Assembly (NCBI GenBank): GCA_024681435.1
Contig: JAILAV010000179.1
Span: 1-42,821, forward strand
Reading direction: 5' to 3'
Length of the DNA: 42,821 nucleotides
From: Pseudobutyrivibrio sp.
Lineage (GTDB): Bacteria; Bacillota; Clostridia; Lachnospirales; Lachnospiraceae
Shown here: positions 1 to 7,780 of the stretch, one piece after another
Numbering within the stretch: the first letter of the stretch is position 1
How the letters are laid out: each line of letters starts with the position of its first letter
Translations under genes and position numbers: made by a program
The notes under the pieces: model-generated
Database searches by the model: none
What the model was told of the DNA's origin: nothing
What the model saw: the letters and a program-made list of their open reading frames with translations, nothing else

Positions 1-83
1 AAGACGATAAGGTAGATAGGTTCAAGGTGTAAGTGTGGTAACACATTCAGCTGATGAATACTAATAGATCGAAGGTTTATTCT
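1..83 (+). rRNA. 23S ribosomal RNA, 3' end (partial)
   Basis: The first ~80 bases match the conserved 3' end of bacterial 23S rRNA (helices near 2850-2900), including AAGACGATAAGGTAGATAGG and the stretch CTGATGAATACTAATAGATC. The gene enters from the left edge, so only the end is seen. The exact 3' end near base 83 is estimated by comparison with the known Bacillus/Clostridia terminus. The following 120 bases contain no 5S rRNA consensus. Confidence 0.93.
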
Positions 84-158
84 AAAAGAAGATGTGTAGC
101 TTGTTAATAGGATTACAAGTCTTACTGTGTGAAGTTTTGAAGTTGCTATAAGAATTTT

Positions 159-184
159 TAGCAAGCCAATCGCTTGCTATTTTC
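159..184 (+). terminator. Hairpin after 23S rRNA (weak terminator or processing stem)
   Basis: TAGCAAGC and GCTTGCTA form an 8-bp perfect stem around a 5-base loop, followed by only TTTTC. It sits between the 23S gene and tRNA-Ala. The U-tract is short, so it may be a processing signal rather than a true stop; tRNA-Ala may still belong to the rRNA transcript. Confidence 0.4.
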
Positions 185-202
185 GTATTATAGAATAGAT
201 TT

Positions 203-275
203 GGGGGCGTAGCTCAGTTGGGAGAGCACCTGCCTTGCAAGCAGGGGGTCAAGAGTTCGAATCTCTCCGTCTCCA
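203..275 (+). tRNA. tRNA-Ala (anticodon UGC)
   Basis: A 73-nt cloverleaf with acceptor GGGGGCG/CGTCTCC containing the G3:U70 pair that marks tRNA-Ala, D-arm AGCTCAGTTGGGAGAGC, anticodon loop CTTGCAA (TGC) and T-loop TTCGAAT. The discriminator is A73 and CCA is not encoded. It follows the 23S rRNA gene rather than lying in the 16S-23S spacer. Confidence 0.97.
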
Positions 276-278
276 CTA

Positions 279-308
279 AGTTCTTGCTTAATTAGCAAGA
301 ACTTTTTT
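279..308 (+). terminator. Rho-independent terminator after tRNA-Ala
   Basis: AGTTCTTGCT and AGCAAGAACT form a 10-bp perfect stem with a 5-base loop, followed by a run of T. It starts four bases after the tRNA and ends the rRNA/tRNA transcript. Confidence 0.9.
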
Positions 309-344
309 ATTGAAAAAATATGTGAAAATTTTGTGATTTTCCTA

Positions 345-373
345 TTGAAAGCGACTATAAGTTATGTTACTAT
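345..373 (+). promoter_or_regulatory. Sigma-A-type promoter for tRNA-Trp
   Basis: TTGAAA, 17-base spacer, TACTAT. It lies about 58 bases upstream of tRNA-Trp and just after the previous terminator, so tRNA-Trp seems to be transcribed on its own. Confidence 0.6.
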
Positions 374-430
374 TTATAAGTCGCGTGGGTGAGGGACTCA
401 AATTAACTTTGGGTTTTTCGCTTACGATTT

Positions 431-501
431 AGGGGACTGGTCAAATGGTATGATAGGGGTCTCCAAAACCTTTGGTGGGAGTTCGATTCTCTCGTCCCCT
501 G
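431..501 (+). tRNA. tRNA-Trp (anticodon CCA)
   Basis: A 71-nt cloverleaf with acceptor AGGGGAC/GTCCCCT, D-stem GTCA/TGAT, anticodon loop CTCCAAA (CCA), T-arm GGGAG/CTCTC around TTCGATT, and discriminator G73, which is usual for tRNA-Trp. The anticodon stem has two G-U pairs. CCA is not encoded. Confidence 0.95.
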
Positions 502-510
502 TTTGACTAA

Positions 511-553
511 AGTCAGAAATGTTGAAGATTCAATGTTTCTGGCTCTTTTTTTA
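511..553 (+). terminator. Terminator after tRNA-Trp
   Basis: AGTCAGAAA pairs with TTTCTGGCT, with an extended inner stem (TTGAA/TTCAA), followed by CTTTTTTT. It separates tRNA-Trp from the first protein gene. Confidence 0.85.
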
Positions 554-583
554 TAAAAAATATTTATTGGAGGAGAGGGCGTA

Positions 584-793
584 ATGGAAAGAGAGTTTCT
601 TGAAGAAAAAGAGTTTACAAAACTTTTAGTTGGTAAGAAATACAAGATGTATTTTGAGGATAATGACTGCGTAGTTGCTGAAACAGAAATTGGGGATATT
701 GTTGTTGCGTTTAGTCAGTATGAATACTATGGAATGTCTGGGGATGAATTAGAAAAAAGAATTTATGACGGGATTAATAGCCGTAATAAATAG
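584..793 (+). CDS. Small conserved-looking protein of unknown function (69 aa)
   Basis: I do not recognise a family. The ORF has a strong GGAGGAG site about 10 bases before the ATG. It encodes a charged, acidic soluble protein with an aromatic-rich middle (residues 40-51, including QYEYYGMSG) and no signal peptide or membrane segment. It lies 18 bases before the methionine sulfoxide reductase gene with no terminator between, so the two are probably co-transcribed. The antisense ORF at 403-645 runs through tRNA-Trp and is a shadow. Confidence 0.7.
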   Translation: MEREFLEEKEFTKLLVGKKYKMYFEDNDCVVAETEIGDIVVAFSQYEYYGMSGDELEKRIYDGINSRNK

Positions 794-811
794 TTATACA
801 AGGAGATTTTT

Positions 812-1264
812 ATGACAAATTATAATTTAATTACAGAACAGATTAGATCACTTGCAGAGGATGAGAAATGGTTTGTACCAGTTATGGCAAATGCATCAGC
901 TTTGCTTTATGACAATATGGAAGATCTTAACTGGGCTGGATTTTATATTATGAGAGATGGTGCACTTGTACTTGGACCATTTCAGGGAAAAATTGCATGT
1001 ATCAATATCCCAGTAGGAAAGGGAGTTTGTGGTACTGCTGTAGCTAAGGATGAAACAATTTTAGTTGAAGATGTTCATCAATTCCCTGGTCATATTGCTT
1101 GTGATAGCGCTTCAAATTCTGAGATAGTTGTTCCTATTCATAAAGATGGAAAAGTTGTTGCAGTTCTTGATATAGATAGTCCAAAACTTTCTAGATTTTC
1201 TGAAGACGATAAAACTGGTCTAGAAGAATTCGTAAATACGATAGAAAGAGTTATTGAATTTTAA
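812..1264 (+). CDS. msrC: Free methionine-(R)-sulfoxide reductase, GAF-domain type (fRMsr)
   Basis: This is a single GAF domain of 150 aa, the usual length for the fRMsr family. These cytosolic enzymes reduce free methionine-R-sulfoxide with thioredoxin-linked electrons. The family signature is clear: LNWAGFYI near residue 39, GPFQGKIAC (C63), GKGVCG (C73) and HIACDSASNSEIVVPI (C97). All three cysteines that serve catalysis and resolution in the E. coli enzyme are present. An AAGGAG site precedes the ATG. It is probably the second gene of a two-gene unit with the unknown 69-aa protein and would protect an anaerobe from oxidised methionine. Confidence 0.93.
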   Translation: MTNYNLITEQIRSLAEDEKWFVPVMANASALLYDNMEDLNWAGFYIMRDGALVLGPFQGKIACINIPVGKGVCGTAVAKDETILVEDVHQFPGHIACDSASNSEIVVPIHKDGKVVAVLDIDSPKLSRFSEDDKTGLEEFVNTIERVIEF

Positions 1265-1328
1265 AAATTTTTCTTGAATAGGCTAATCTTTTTTGCGATT
1301 TTAAATATTTAGTATTATTATATATATA

Positions 1329-1355
1329 TCTTCAAAATTAAATTTAATTTGAAGA
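1329..1355 (+). repeat. Near-perfect AT-rich inverted repeat upstream of the chemoreceptor gene
   Basis: TCTTCAAAATTAAA is followed directly by TTTAATTTGAAGA, a 13-bp inverted repeat with one extra A and no spacer. It lies 28 bases before the MCP start codon, after a TA-rich stretch that could hold a -10 element. It could be an operator or a leader hairpin. There is no U-tract, so it is not a normal terminator. Confidence 0.55.
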
Positions 1356-1383
1356 ATAATTTATCGCAAGAGAGGTCGAGGTT

Positions 1384-3399
1384 ATGAGAAAAGCGAATGC
1401 TCAAAAGAGCAACAAAACAACAATAACATGGAGCAAAAGTATTAAAACAAAATTGATAGTAGCCATGTTATTAGTCGCCATGGTACCGCTAGTAATAGCT
1501 GTTTCAATTAGTTATTACACATCCACAACAAAGGCAAAAGCCGATGCAATTGATTCACTTGAATGGCAAGCTTGGTATGTGGAAGCGGCAATTGGCACAG
1601 TGATTCAGAGTAATGAATCATCAATAAAATCTTTTGCGGAATCACCTACTACAATTTCTTATATGAAAGGTGAAGAAATTGATTTAAACGAGCTAAAAGA
1701 GCAAATGAAATCAATAGATGATTATCTTGCTGATGGCAATGTTTTAGTTATTTCTGACGCTAATGGGCAGATGGTTCTTAGAGATGATGACGGCGATTTA
1801 GTAAATATTAGCGAGCGGGAGTATTGGCAAGAAGCTATGAAGGGACAATTCGCTGTATCTAACGCACTTGAAAGTGCATCTACTGGAGTTAGAAGCATAT
1901 GCATGGCAGCTCCAATCATTGATCCAACTACACAACGAGTTCTTGGAACAGTTCATCGAAATTACAATTTAAATGATTTCCACAACATCCTTGCTGAAGA
2001 ATGCGACGAAGGTTTCGTAGTAGACCGTAATGGTGATATGCTAGCTCATTCTCAGTATGAGATTAATGCTGGTGATGATGTAATGAACTTTAGCCAGTCG
2101 CCTTATATGACAAGCGACGATATTGAGGGTTCATATCGTTCTACAGCAGCTGGGTATCCAACTTATTTAGCATATGCTAAGGATACACTTTCTGGCTTTA
2201 CAGTTTGTGTAGCAGTTAAGGAAAACATTGTAATGTCATCTGCTAGGCAATCAGCACTTATAGTAATTGCTATTGGTGTTATTCTTCTTATTATCGTAGC
2301 AATTATTTCCATTATTCTTGCAAACGGCTTCACAAGGCCTATTAACGCAGTTAATGAATCACTTTCAGATTTGGCAGATGGTAGATTTAAGAAAATTTCA
2401 GGATATTCAAAGCGAGAAGATGAGTTTGGCGAGATAGTAAAGAGCTCAAATTCAGTTATTGAAAAATTAGACGAGATTGTTGGGCATATCAAATCTTCAG
2501 CTTCTACAGTAGGAAATTCTTCTGAGGAGCTTTCGGATATGGCAAATCAGATTTCTTCTACTACCGAAGGAGTTTCAACTGCGGTTCAAGAAATCGCTAG
2601 TGGTGCAGCACAGCAGGCAGAAGAAATTCAGCAGGCAGCAGAGAATGTTGGTAGAATTACAGATGCTGTTGGCGGTGTTCAGAATTCAACAGATGAGATG
2701 GAAAGTCTTGCAGCTAGAATGAAGGATGCTTCAGAAACATCAAGCAAGTCTCTTTCAAATCTTCAGGATTCTAGTAGTGAAATGACTGCTAAAATCGAAG
2801 AGATTGCAAAGACAATTGGTGCAACTCAAAAAGCTGTTGCAGATATTAATGAAAGAGTTGAGGGTATTTCAGGCATCGCTTCTCAGACAAATCTTCTTTC
2901 ACTTAATGCTTCAATTGAGGCAGCAAGAGCTGGAGAAGCAGGTAGAGGTTTTGCGGTTGTAGCTGAGGAAATTAGAAAGCTTGCAGATGATTCTGAGAAT
3001 ATGGCTCAGGAAATTCGCCAGGTTATGGATGTACTTTTATCTGAGGCTGAGCAGGCTGTTGCAGCTGCCGAGCTTGTGCGTCAGGGTAATATTGAACAGC
3101 AAGAAGCATTGGGAGATACCTTAAGCTCTGTAAATGGAATGCTTAGCGATATTGAAGAAACTGTTATTGGTGTTAAGAGAATAGCAGGTGGAGCAAATAC
3201 TTGTGTTGAATCAAACGAAGTCGTTTCAGATGCTATGTCATCACTATCAGCAATTTCAGAGGAAAATGCAGCATCTTCTGAGACCACAGGAGCTTCTGTA
3301 CAGGAGCTTTCTGCAACAGTATCTATTTTAGCAGATTCGGCAACTGGCTTGAGAGAAGTGGCTGAAAAGCTTAATCAGGAGATGTCATTCTTCAAATAA
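1384..3399 (+). CDS. Methyl-accepting chemotaxis protein with extracellular Cache domain (671 aa)
   Basis: A membrane chemoreceptor that would pass ligand binding to CheW/CheA. A short cytoplasmic start leads into TM1 (about 24-46). A ~240-residue extracellular region with double-Cache features follows ([12 protein letters not shown], then GTVHRNYNL). TM2 lies at about 289-313, then HAMP with the FTRPI start, then a long helical signalling domain. The conserved hairpin tip is near 500-535 ([20 protein letters not shown]) and identifies the family with certainty. The ligand cannot be told. An AGAGAGG-type site precedes the ATG. The gene stands alone, with an inverted repeat upstream and a terminator downstream. 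Confidence 0.95.
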   Translation: MRKANAQKSNKTTITWSKSIKTKLIVAMLLVAMVPLVIAVSISYYTSTTKAKADAIDSLEWQAWYVEAAIGTVIQSNESSIKSFAESPTTISYMKGEEIDLNELKEQMKSIDDYLADGNVLVISDANGQMVLRDDDGDLVNISEREYWQEAMKGQFAVSNALESASTGVRSICMAAPIIDPTTQRVLGTVHRNYNLNDFHNILAEECDEGFVVDRNGDMLAHSQYEINAGDDVMNFSQSPYMTSDDIEGSYRSTAAGYPTYLAYAKDTLSGFTVCVAVKENIVMSSARQSALIVIAIGVILLIIVAIISIILANGFTRPINAVNESLSDLADGRFKKISGYSKREDEFGEIVKSSNSVIEKLDEIVGHIKSSASTVGNSSEELSDMANQISSTTEGVSTAVQEIASGAAQQAEEIQQAAENVGRITDAVGGVQNSTDEMESLAARMKDASETSSKSLSNLQDSSSEMTAKIEEIAKTIGATQKAVADINERVEGISGIASQTNLLSLNASIEAARAGEAGRGFAVVAEEIRKLADDSENMAQEIRQVMDVLLSEAEQAVAAAELVRQGNIEQQEALGDTLSSVNGMLSDIEETVIGVKRIAGGANTCVESNEVVSDAMSSLSAISEENAASSETTGASVQELSATVSILADSATGLREVAEKLNQEMSFFK

Positions 3400-3414
3400 A
3401 TAATAGTTATTTTT

Positions 3415-3449
3415 AAGGATTCAGTTTTACTTAAAGCTGAATCCTTTTT
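3415..3449 (+). terminator. Terminator after the first MCP gene
   Basis: AAGGATTCAG and CTGAATCCTT form a 10-bp perfect stem with a 12-base loop and a T-tract. Confidence 0.9.
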
Positions 3450-3460
3450 CGTAGGATTGA

Positions 3461-3489
3461 TTGAATAAAAAAATAGACAGTGTTATAAT
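3461..3489 (+). promoter_or_regulatory. Sigma-A-type promoter for the EAL-like/HDOD gene
   Basis: TTGAAT, 17-base spacer, perfect TATAAT. The predicted start near 3496 lies just before a tandem 13-bp repeat, with the coding region starting at 3574. Confidence 0.75.
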
Positions 3490-3504
3490 AATGTTAAATA
3501 TTCT

Positions 3505-3530
3505 GAATATTCAGTCAGAATATTCAGTCA
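3505..3530 (+). repeat. Tandem 13-bp direct repeat in the leader of the EAL-like/HDOD gene
   Basis: GAATATTCAGTCA occurs twice head to tail, exactly, and each copy contains the palindrome GAATATTC. A weaker AATATT follows. The position just downstream of the promoter suits a repressor-binding site; no known regulator is recognised. Confidence 0.7.
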
Positions 3531-3573
3531 AATATTGGTATGACAATTACTATGATTTAAAAGGAGAAGGATT

Positions 3574-4794
3574 ATGCTAGCTACTTTAGTACCACTATTT
3601 AACGGAGACATGTCTGTTGCGTCGTATTGCTTATACGCTCAAAAGGAAAATATGTATGAGCATCCACACTTGCTTGGTGCAGGAAAATATGATGGAGCAG
3701 GAGCTATTGTTGGTATCGAAGTATTTGAAAGTGTTTCAGAGGATGATCTTGTTTTAAATTGCAGCATCATTATTCCAATTAATAACATTTCCTTATTCTC
3801 TAATATTGAAGAACAGTTAAAGGGATTTGATGGTCGTATTATTTTATTAGTAGATCAGAGTATCAAGCCTGAGGAATCTTACAATAAGAGATTACTTGAC
3901 TTAAAAAGCAAAGGCTTTAAGCTCGCGATGAAGGACTTACCTATAACAAGTATCGATACATTTAAGTTTATGCTTGATGATTTTGATTTATTCTTAATTA
4001 ACAGCGAAGCTGGTGATGTTATTGAACAGGCTAAGGAGTTCAGAAAGGTTCTTCCTAATATGGATTTCTGTGCTGAAAATCTTCATTCAGTTGAGGAGTT
4101 TGAGAAGGCAAAGGAATCTGGTTTATTTAAAATCTTCGAAGGTACATTCTTCAGAGTACCTATTAATAAAGGGGATACACAGATTTCACCTATTAAGATT
4201 AACTACGTGAAGTTGATGAAGGTAGTTAATGATGTGGATTTTGATTTGGAGGATGTCGCTAATGTTGTAGGCCAGGATCCTGCTTTATCAATTGAACTTT
4301 TACAGATTGCAAATAGACTTACTATTAATTCTCATATTCGTTCAATTGCTCAGGCAACAGCGCTTCTTGGACAGAAGGAATTGAGACGTTGGCTTAATAC
4401 AACATTATTCAATGGACTTGCTACTGGTAAGCCTAATGAAATCGCTAGATTGTCGTTGATTAGAGCTAGATTTGCTGAGAATCTTGCACCAGTGTTTGAT
4501 TATGCAATGCGAAAAGATGAGCTATTCCTTATGGGATTGTTTTCTTTAATAAATCTTATTCTTGATATGCCTATGGAAGAGGCTTTAAATGAATTAGGTG
4601 TTAGCAATGAAATCAAAAATGCATTGGTTAATGACGATGGAATCTTTGCGCCACAGCTTGAGTTCTTACTTAGCTATGAAGCTGGAGATTGGCAGGAAGT
4701 TTCAAGATTAATGGTTCTACATGATATCGAAATGCATGATGTGTATGAAGCATATGTTGAAGCATTAAAGTGGTATGGTAATATGTTTATCTAA
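3574..4794 (+). CDS. EAL-like/HDOD-domain signalling protein, YuxH type (406 aa)
   Basis: The C-terminal half (about 200-400) is an HDOD domain, including DLEDVANVVGQDPALSIELL and the helix RSIAQATALLGQKELRRWL. The N-terminal half aligns in layout with the EAL-like domain of YuxH-type proteins and ends with FEGTFFRVPI, which matches the QGYFFSKP-like end of EAL domains. The EAL motif and metal-binding acidic residues of a working phosphodiesterase are not present, so I infer a degenerate domain that binds or scaffolds rather than cleaves c-di-GMP. Family members act in motility and stress signalling. AAGGAGAAGG precedes the ATG. It is a single-gene unit between a promoter and a terminator. 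Confidence 0.88.
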   Translation: MLATLVPLFNGDMSVASYCLYAQKENMYEHPHLLGAGKYDGAGAIVGIEVFESVSEDDLVLNCSIIIPINNISLFSNIEEQLKGFDGRIILLVDQSIKPEESYNKRLLDLKSKGFKLAMKDLPITSIDTFKFMLDDFDLFLINSEAGDVIEQAKEFRKVLPNMDFCAENLHSVEEFEKAKESGLFKIFEGTFFRVPINKGDTQISPIKINYVKLMKVVNDVDFDLEDVANVVGQDPALSIELLQIANRLTINSHIRSIAQATALLGQKELRRWLNTTLFNGLATGKPNEIARLSLIRARFAENLAPVFDYAMRKDELFLMGLFSLINLILDMPMEEALNELGVSNEIKNALVNDDGIFAPQLEFLLSYEAGDWQEVSRLMVLHDIEMHDVYEAYVEALKWYGNMFI

Positions 4795-4813
4795 TTTCAC
4801 AATAATAACGTTT

Positions 4814-4849
4814 AAAGCCTCAGGCCTTTTGGTTTGAGGCTTTGTTTTT
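4814..4849 (+). terminator. Terminator after the EAL-like/HDOD gene
   Basis: AAAGCCTCA pairs with TGAGGCTTT around a GC-containing loop, then GTTTTT. Confidence 0.85.
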
Positions 4850-4911
4850 ACAAAAATACTATATATTGAGAAGCTTGTGCAATAATTAATAAATCTAGGG
4901 CAATAAACGCA

Positions 4912-4940
4912 TTGACATAGTATTGAAATGATGATATAAA
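4912..4940 (+). promoter_or_regulatory. Strong promoter for the HPr-like gene
   Basis: Consensus TTGACA, 17-base spacer, TATAAA. A 6-bp inverted repeat, ACGTTT-ATTA-AAACGT (4950-4965), follows in the predicted 5' leader and could be an operator. Confidence 0.8.
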
Positions 4941-4998
4941 TTAGCAGGTACGTTTATTAAAACGTTTTAGTTAGTTGTGAAATTAGGAGTTGATTTTT

Positions 4999-5226
4999 AT
5001 GAAATTTAAGATTAGATTAGAGAATACACAGGATGCTGAGGAATTTGTAAGAGCAGCATCAAAATTTGGAGGTAATATTGACCTTCATAGCGGAGTTGTT
5101 TATATTGATGGTAAGTCACTTTTAGGTATCCTTGCCATGGGTATAAAAAGAGAACTTGATGTATATGTTTCAGAGCATAATCCATCAGCATTTAAAAATG
5201 CAGTTAAGAAATTTGTTGTAGCTTAA
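4999..5226 (+). CDS. HPr-family protein lacking the catalytic histidine (Crh-like, 75 aa)
   Basis: The length and the segment VYIDGKSLLGILAMGI match the second half of HPr, including a serine (S40) in the position of the Ser-46 site phosphorylated by HPr kinase. The N-terminal active-site loop (TGLHARPA in HPr) is replaced by QDAEEFVRAA, so there is no histidine to carry phosphate from enzyme I. That pattern recalls Crh, a purely regulatory HPr paralogue. I chose the ATG at 4999 because AGGAG lies 9 bases upstream; the track's TTG at 4990 directly abuts that site. It has its own strong promoter and terminator. Whether S40 is phosphorylated is inference. Confidence 0.85.
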   Translation: MKFKIRLENTQDAEEFVRAASKFGGNIDLHSGVVYIDGKSLLGILAMGIKRELDVYVSEHNPSAFKNAVKKFVVA

Positions 5227-5234
5227 TATACATA

Positions 5235-5264
5235 AACCTGTGGCGTGCCACAGGTTGTTTTTTT
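5235..5264 (+). terminator. Terminator after the HPr-like gene
   Basis: AACCTGTGGC and GCCACAGGTT form a 10-bp perfect stem with a tiny GT loop, then GTTTTTTT. It ends two bases before the helicase ATG. Confidence 0.93.
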
Positions 5265-5266
5265 AC

Positions 5267-7672
5267 ATGAAAGTATCGAGATTAATTACTCCCGAGGGAG
5301 AAAAGGCCCAAATAAATATTTCTGTTAGAAATCTAGTTGAGTTTCTTCTTAGAGAAGGAGATATTGATGACAGAAAAGGTTCTGTAGACCCATTCGAGGC
5401 CATGCAGGCGGGTAGTAGGATCCATAGAAAAATTCAAAATTCTATGGGTCCATTTTATAGTGCAGAAGTTCCTTTGAAATTTCAGGTAGAATACGAAGAC
5501 TATATTCTAGGACTGGAGGGCCGTGCTGATGGCCTGGTATTAGATAGAGATGAAAATGGTGATGTGGTTACTGCTACAGTTGATGAGATAAAGGGAATGT
5601 ACATGGATGTCATGACCTTTGAGAAGCCTGTTCTTGTACATGAAGCGCAGGCTAAGTGCTACGCCTACATGGTTGCCAGCGAGTATAATCTTGAGACAAT
5701 AGAAGTTCAATTAACCTATGTCAGTCTTGAAACTGAAGAAATTAAATATTTCAATCAGCTATATACATATGATGAAATTGAAGAGTGGTTTTTGACAATC
5801 ATTGGCATATTTAAGAAATGGGCCGATTTCCAGTATTATCATAAGATGGAGCTTTTAGAGTCTGTTCAGGGATTGGATTTTCCTTATGAATATCGAGATG
5901 GTCAAAAGAAGCTTGTAAGTGATGTATATCGAACTATCTATAGACGAAAGATTTTATTTATGCAGGCTCCAACCGGTACTGGAAAGACCATTGCAAATGT
6001 TTTCCCTGCAGTAATGGCTCTTGGGCAGAATTTGGCAGAGAGAGTATTTTATCTTACTGCTAAAACGGCAACAGCTATAGCAGCAAGAGACGCATATAGC
6101 TTACTTGTAAGCAAGGGCTATGAAGGCAAGACCATTATGCTTACAGCAAAAGATAAAATGTGTATGTGCGATGAGGCTGATTGTAATCCTGATAATTGTC
6201 CTTATGCTCGTGGACATTTTGATAGAATAAACGATGCTATATATGAGGTAATTACAAAAGAGACTGTTATTACTCGTGATGTGATACTTGGTTATGCTGA
6301 GGAATATGTTGTGTGTCCTTTCGAGCTAGCTTTGGATATTAGTACTTGGTGCGAAGGGATAATTTGCGATTATAACTATGTGTTTGATCCAAATGTTTAT
6401 CTAAAGCGCTTTTTTGCAGAGGGTAAAAATGGAGAGCATATCTTCTTAATTGATGAGGCTCACAACATGGTTGATAGAGCCAGAGAAATGTATTCTGAGG
6501 ATTTGATAAAAGAAGAAGTTCTCTCTATAAAAAGATATGCAAAGCCTGTTAGCAAGAAGCTAGTTAATGCTTTAGAAAAATGTAACCGAATTCTTCTTGA
6601 ATATAAGAGAGAATGCGATAGGGATATAACTGTTCTTGATGATATAGATACGCTGATGAGTGCCTGCGATAATATCCAAATTATATTGGAGCAACTTTTT
6701 AAGAAGGAAATAAAGTTTGGAATATATCAGGATGAAGTTATAGATTTCTATTTCAGACTTAGAAATTTTACAGCTCTTGCATATCAGCAGGACAGTGACC
6801 ATTATAGAATCTATTGTGATTTTGATGAGGATAAGAATTTTCATCTTCATCTATATTGCATTGATCCATCTGCGCAATTACAGGATAGACTTAGGATGGC
6901 AAGATCTACTATCTATTTTAGTGCGACACTTTTGCCCATCGATTATTATAAGGACCTTCTATGTAATGAAAAGGATGTATACGCTATATATGTGGACTCT
7001 GTTTTTGACCAAAAGAATAGATTACTTTTGCTTGGTACAGATGTTACTAGCAAGTATACTAGGCGTGGAGAAGATGAGTATCTTAAATTTGCAAAATACA
7101 TACAGACTATCGTAAATGCGAATCGAGGCAATTACATGGTCTTTTCTCCATCCTACAAATTCTTAGAAGAAATTCAGCAAAAATATGAGGCTTTTAGAGA
7201 TGATGTTGATGTCATAATTCAAAAGCAAAATATGACTGAACAGGAAAGAGAAGAGTTTCTTGGAGAATTTGATAAAAATAGAAGCAAGGCTATGGTGGCA
7301 TTTTGCACGCTAGGTGGAATCTTTTCAGAAGGAATAGATCTTGTTGGAGGAAAACTTATCGGCTCTATTATTCTTGGGCCAGGACTTCCACAAGTTGGAA
7401 ATGAGCGAAAGCTTATGTCAGATTTCTTTGATGATAATGGCAAAAATGGATTTGAGTACGCATATTTATACCCTGGAATGAATAAAGTAATTCAGGCGGC
7501 AGGCCGTCTAATTAGGACAAAGGATGATGTGGGAGTTATAGCATTACTTGATGAAAGATTTAGATTTTCAAGTTATAGAAAAACATTTCCAAGGGAATGG
7601 AATGATGCTACGTTTACCACAATTGATGATATTTCGTTAAAATTAACAAATTTCTGGTCAAAAAAGCCTTGA
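5267..7672 (+). CDS. DinG/XPD-like superfamily 2 DNA helicase with N-terminal RecB-like nuclease domain (801 aa)
   Basis: The N-terminal ~200 residues carry PD-(D/E)XK motifs: GRADGLV, then DEIKGM, then QAKCYAYM (QxxxY). The helicase core has Walker A QAPTGTGKT (~232), a four-cysteine cluster CMCDEADCNPDNC (~299-311) typical of the iron-sulfur domain of XPD/DinG helicases, DEAH (396-399), and the C-terminal motifs GGIFSEGIDL and QAAGRLIRT. It is therefore a likely 5'-3' ATP-dependent DNA repair helicase fused to a nuclease, cytosolic. I start it at the ATG at 5267, because the track's GTG at 5240 lies inside the preceding terminator stem. That leaves almost no Shine-Dalgarno sequence, so expression may be weak or use an unusual start. 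Confidence 0.9.
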   Translation: MKVSRLITPEGEKAQINISVRNLVEFLLREGDIDDRKGSVDPFEAMQAGSRIHRKIQNSMGPFYSAEVPLKFQVEYEDYILGLEGRADGLVLDRDENGDVVTATVDEIKGMYMDVMTFEKPVLVHEAQAKCYAYMVASEYNLETIEVQLTYVSLETEEIKYFNQLYTYDEIEEWFLTIIGIFKKWADFQYYHKMELLESVQGLDFPYEYRDGQKKLVSDVYRTIYRRKILFMQAPTGTGKTIANVFPAVMALGQNLAERVFYLTAKTATAIAARDAYSLLVSKGYEGKTIMLTAKDKMCMCDEADCNPDNCPYARGHFDRINDAIYEVITKETVITRDVILGYAEEYVVCPFELALDISTWCEGIICDYNYVFDPNVYLKRFFAEGKNGEHIFLIDEAHNMVDRAREMYSEDLIKEEVLSIKRYAKPVSKKLVNALEKCNRILLEYKRECDRDITVLDDIDTLMSACDNIQIILEQLFKKEIKFGIYQDEVIDFYFRLRNFTALAYQQDSDHYRIYCDFDEDKNFHLHLYCIDPSAQLQDRLRMARSTIYFSATLLPIDYYKDLLCNEKDVYAIYVDSVFDQKNRLLLLGTDVTSKYTRRGEDEYLKFAKYIQTIVNANRGNYMVFSPSYKFLEEIQQKYEAFRDDVDVIIQKQNMTEQEREEFLGEFDKNRSKAMVAFCTLGGIFSEGIDLVGGKLIGSIILGPGLPQVGNERKLMSDFFDDNGKNGFEYAYLYPGMNKVIQAAGRLIRTKDDVGVIALLDERFRFSSYRKTFPREWNDATFTTIDDISLKLTNFWSKKP

Positions 7673-7686
7673 AAAATTATTAGGAC

Positions 7687-7751
7687 ATGTGAATGAATTG
7701 TGATATACTTACTACAACTGTGGGGGTTGTGGCATATCACAATTTTCACAT
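7687..7751 (+). promoter_or_regulatory. Long inverted repeat with inner hairpin upstream of purL
   Basis: A left arm (7687-7706) ending AATTGTGATAT pairs with a right arm (7734-7751) starting ATATCACAATT, about 18 bp with one 2-base bulge. Inside is a second stem, ACAAC/GTTGT (7714-7730), with a G-rich loop. TATACT at 7704-7709 could be a -10 element, in which case this is a DNA operator; if transcription starts upstream it is an RNA leader. It does not match purine, ykkC/PRPP or ZTP riboswitch consensus, nor a PurR box. Confidence 0.55.
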
Positions 7752-7780
7752 ACATAAAATAAATATCACGGAGGTGTAAT

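Noticed and set aside
403-645. Minus-strand ORF of 80 aa
   Set aside because: It reads antisense through tRNA-Trp, its terminator and the start of the 69-aa gene; a shadow.
1265-1383. Sigma-D (motility) promoter before the first MCP gene
   Set aside because: No TAAA-N15-CCGATAT match could be placed; the same applies before the second MCP gene.
3574-4200. Active c-di-GMP phosphodiesterase
   Set aside because: The EAL motif and metal-binding residues are missing in the N-terminal domain.
4950-4970. CcpA cre site before the HPr-like gene
   Set aside because: The palindrome lacks the cre pattern (TGnAARCGnWWWCA).
5240-5266. GTG start giving nine extra residues on the helicase
   Set aside because: These codons form the stem and T-tract of the previous terminator.
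7675-7780. Purine, PRPP/ykkC or ZTP riboswitch before purL
   Set aside because: The conserved core sequences of these classes are not present; only an inverted repeat with an inner hairpin is seen.
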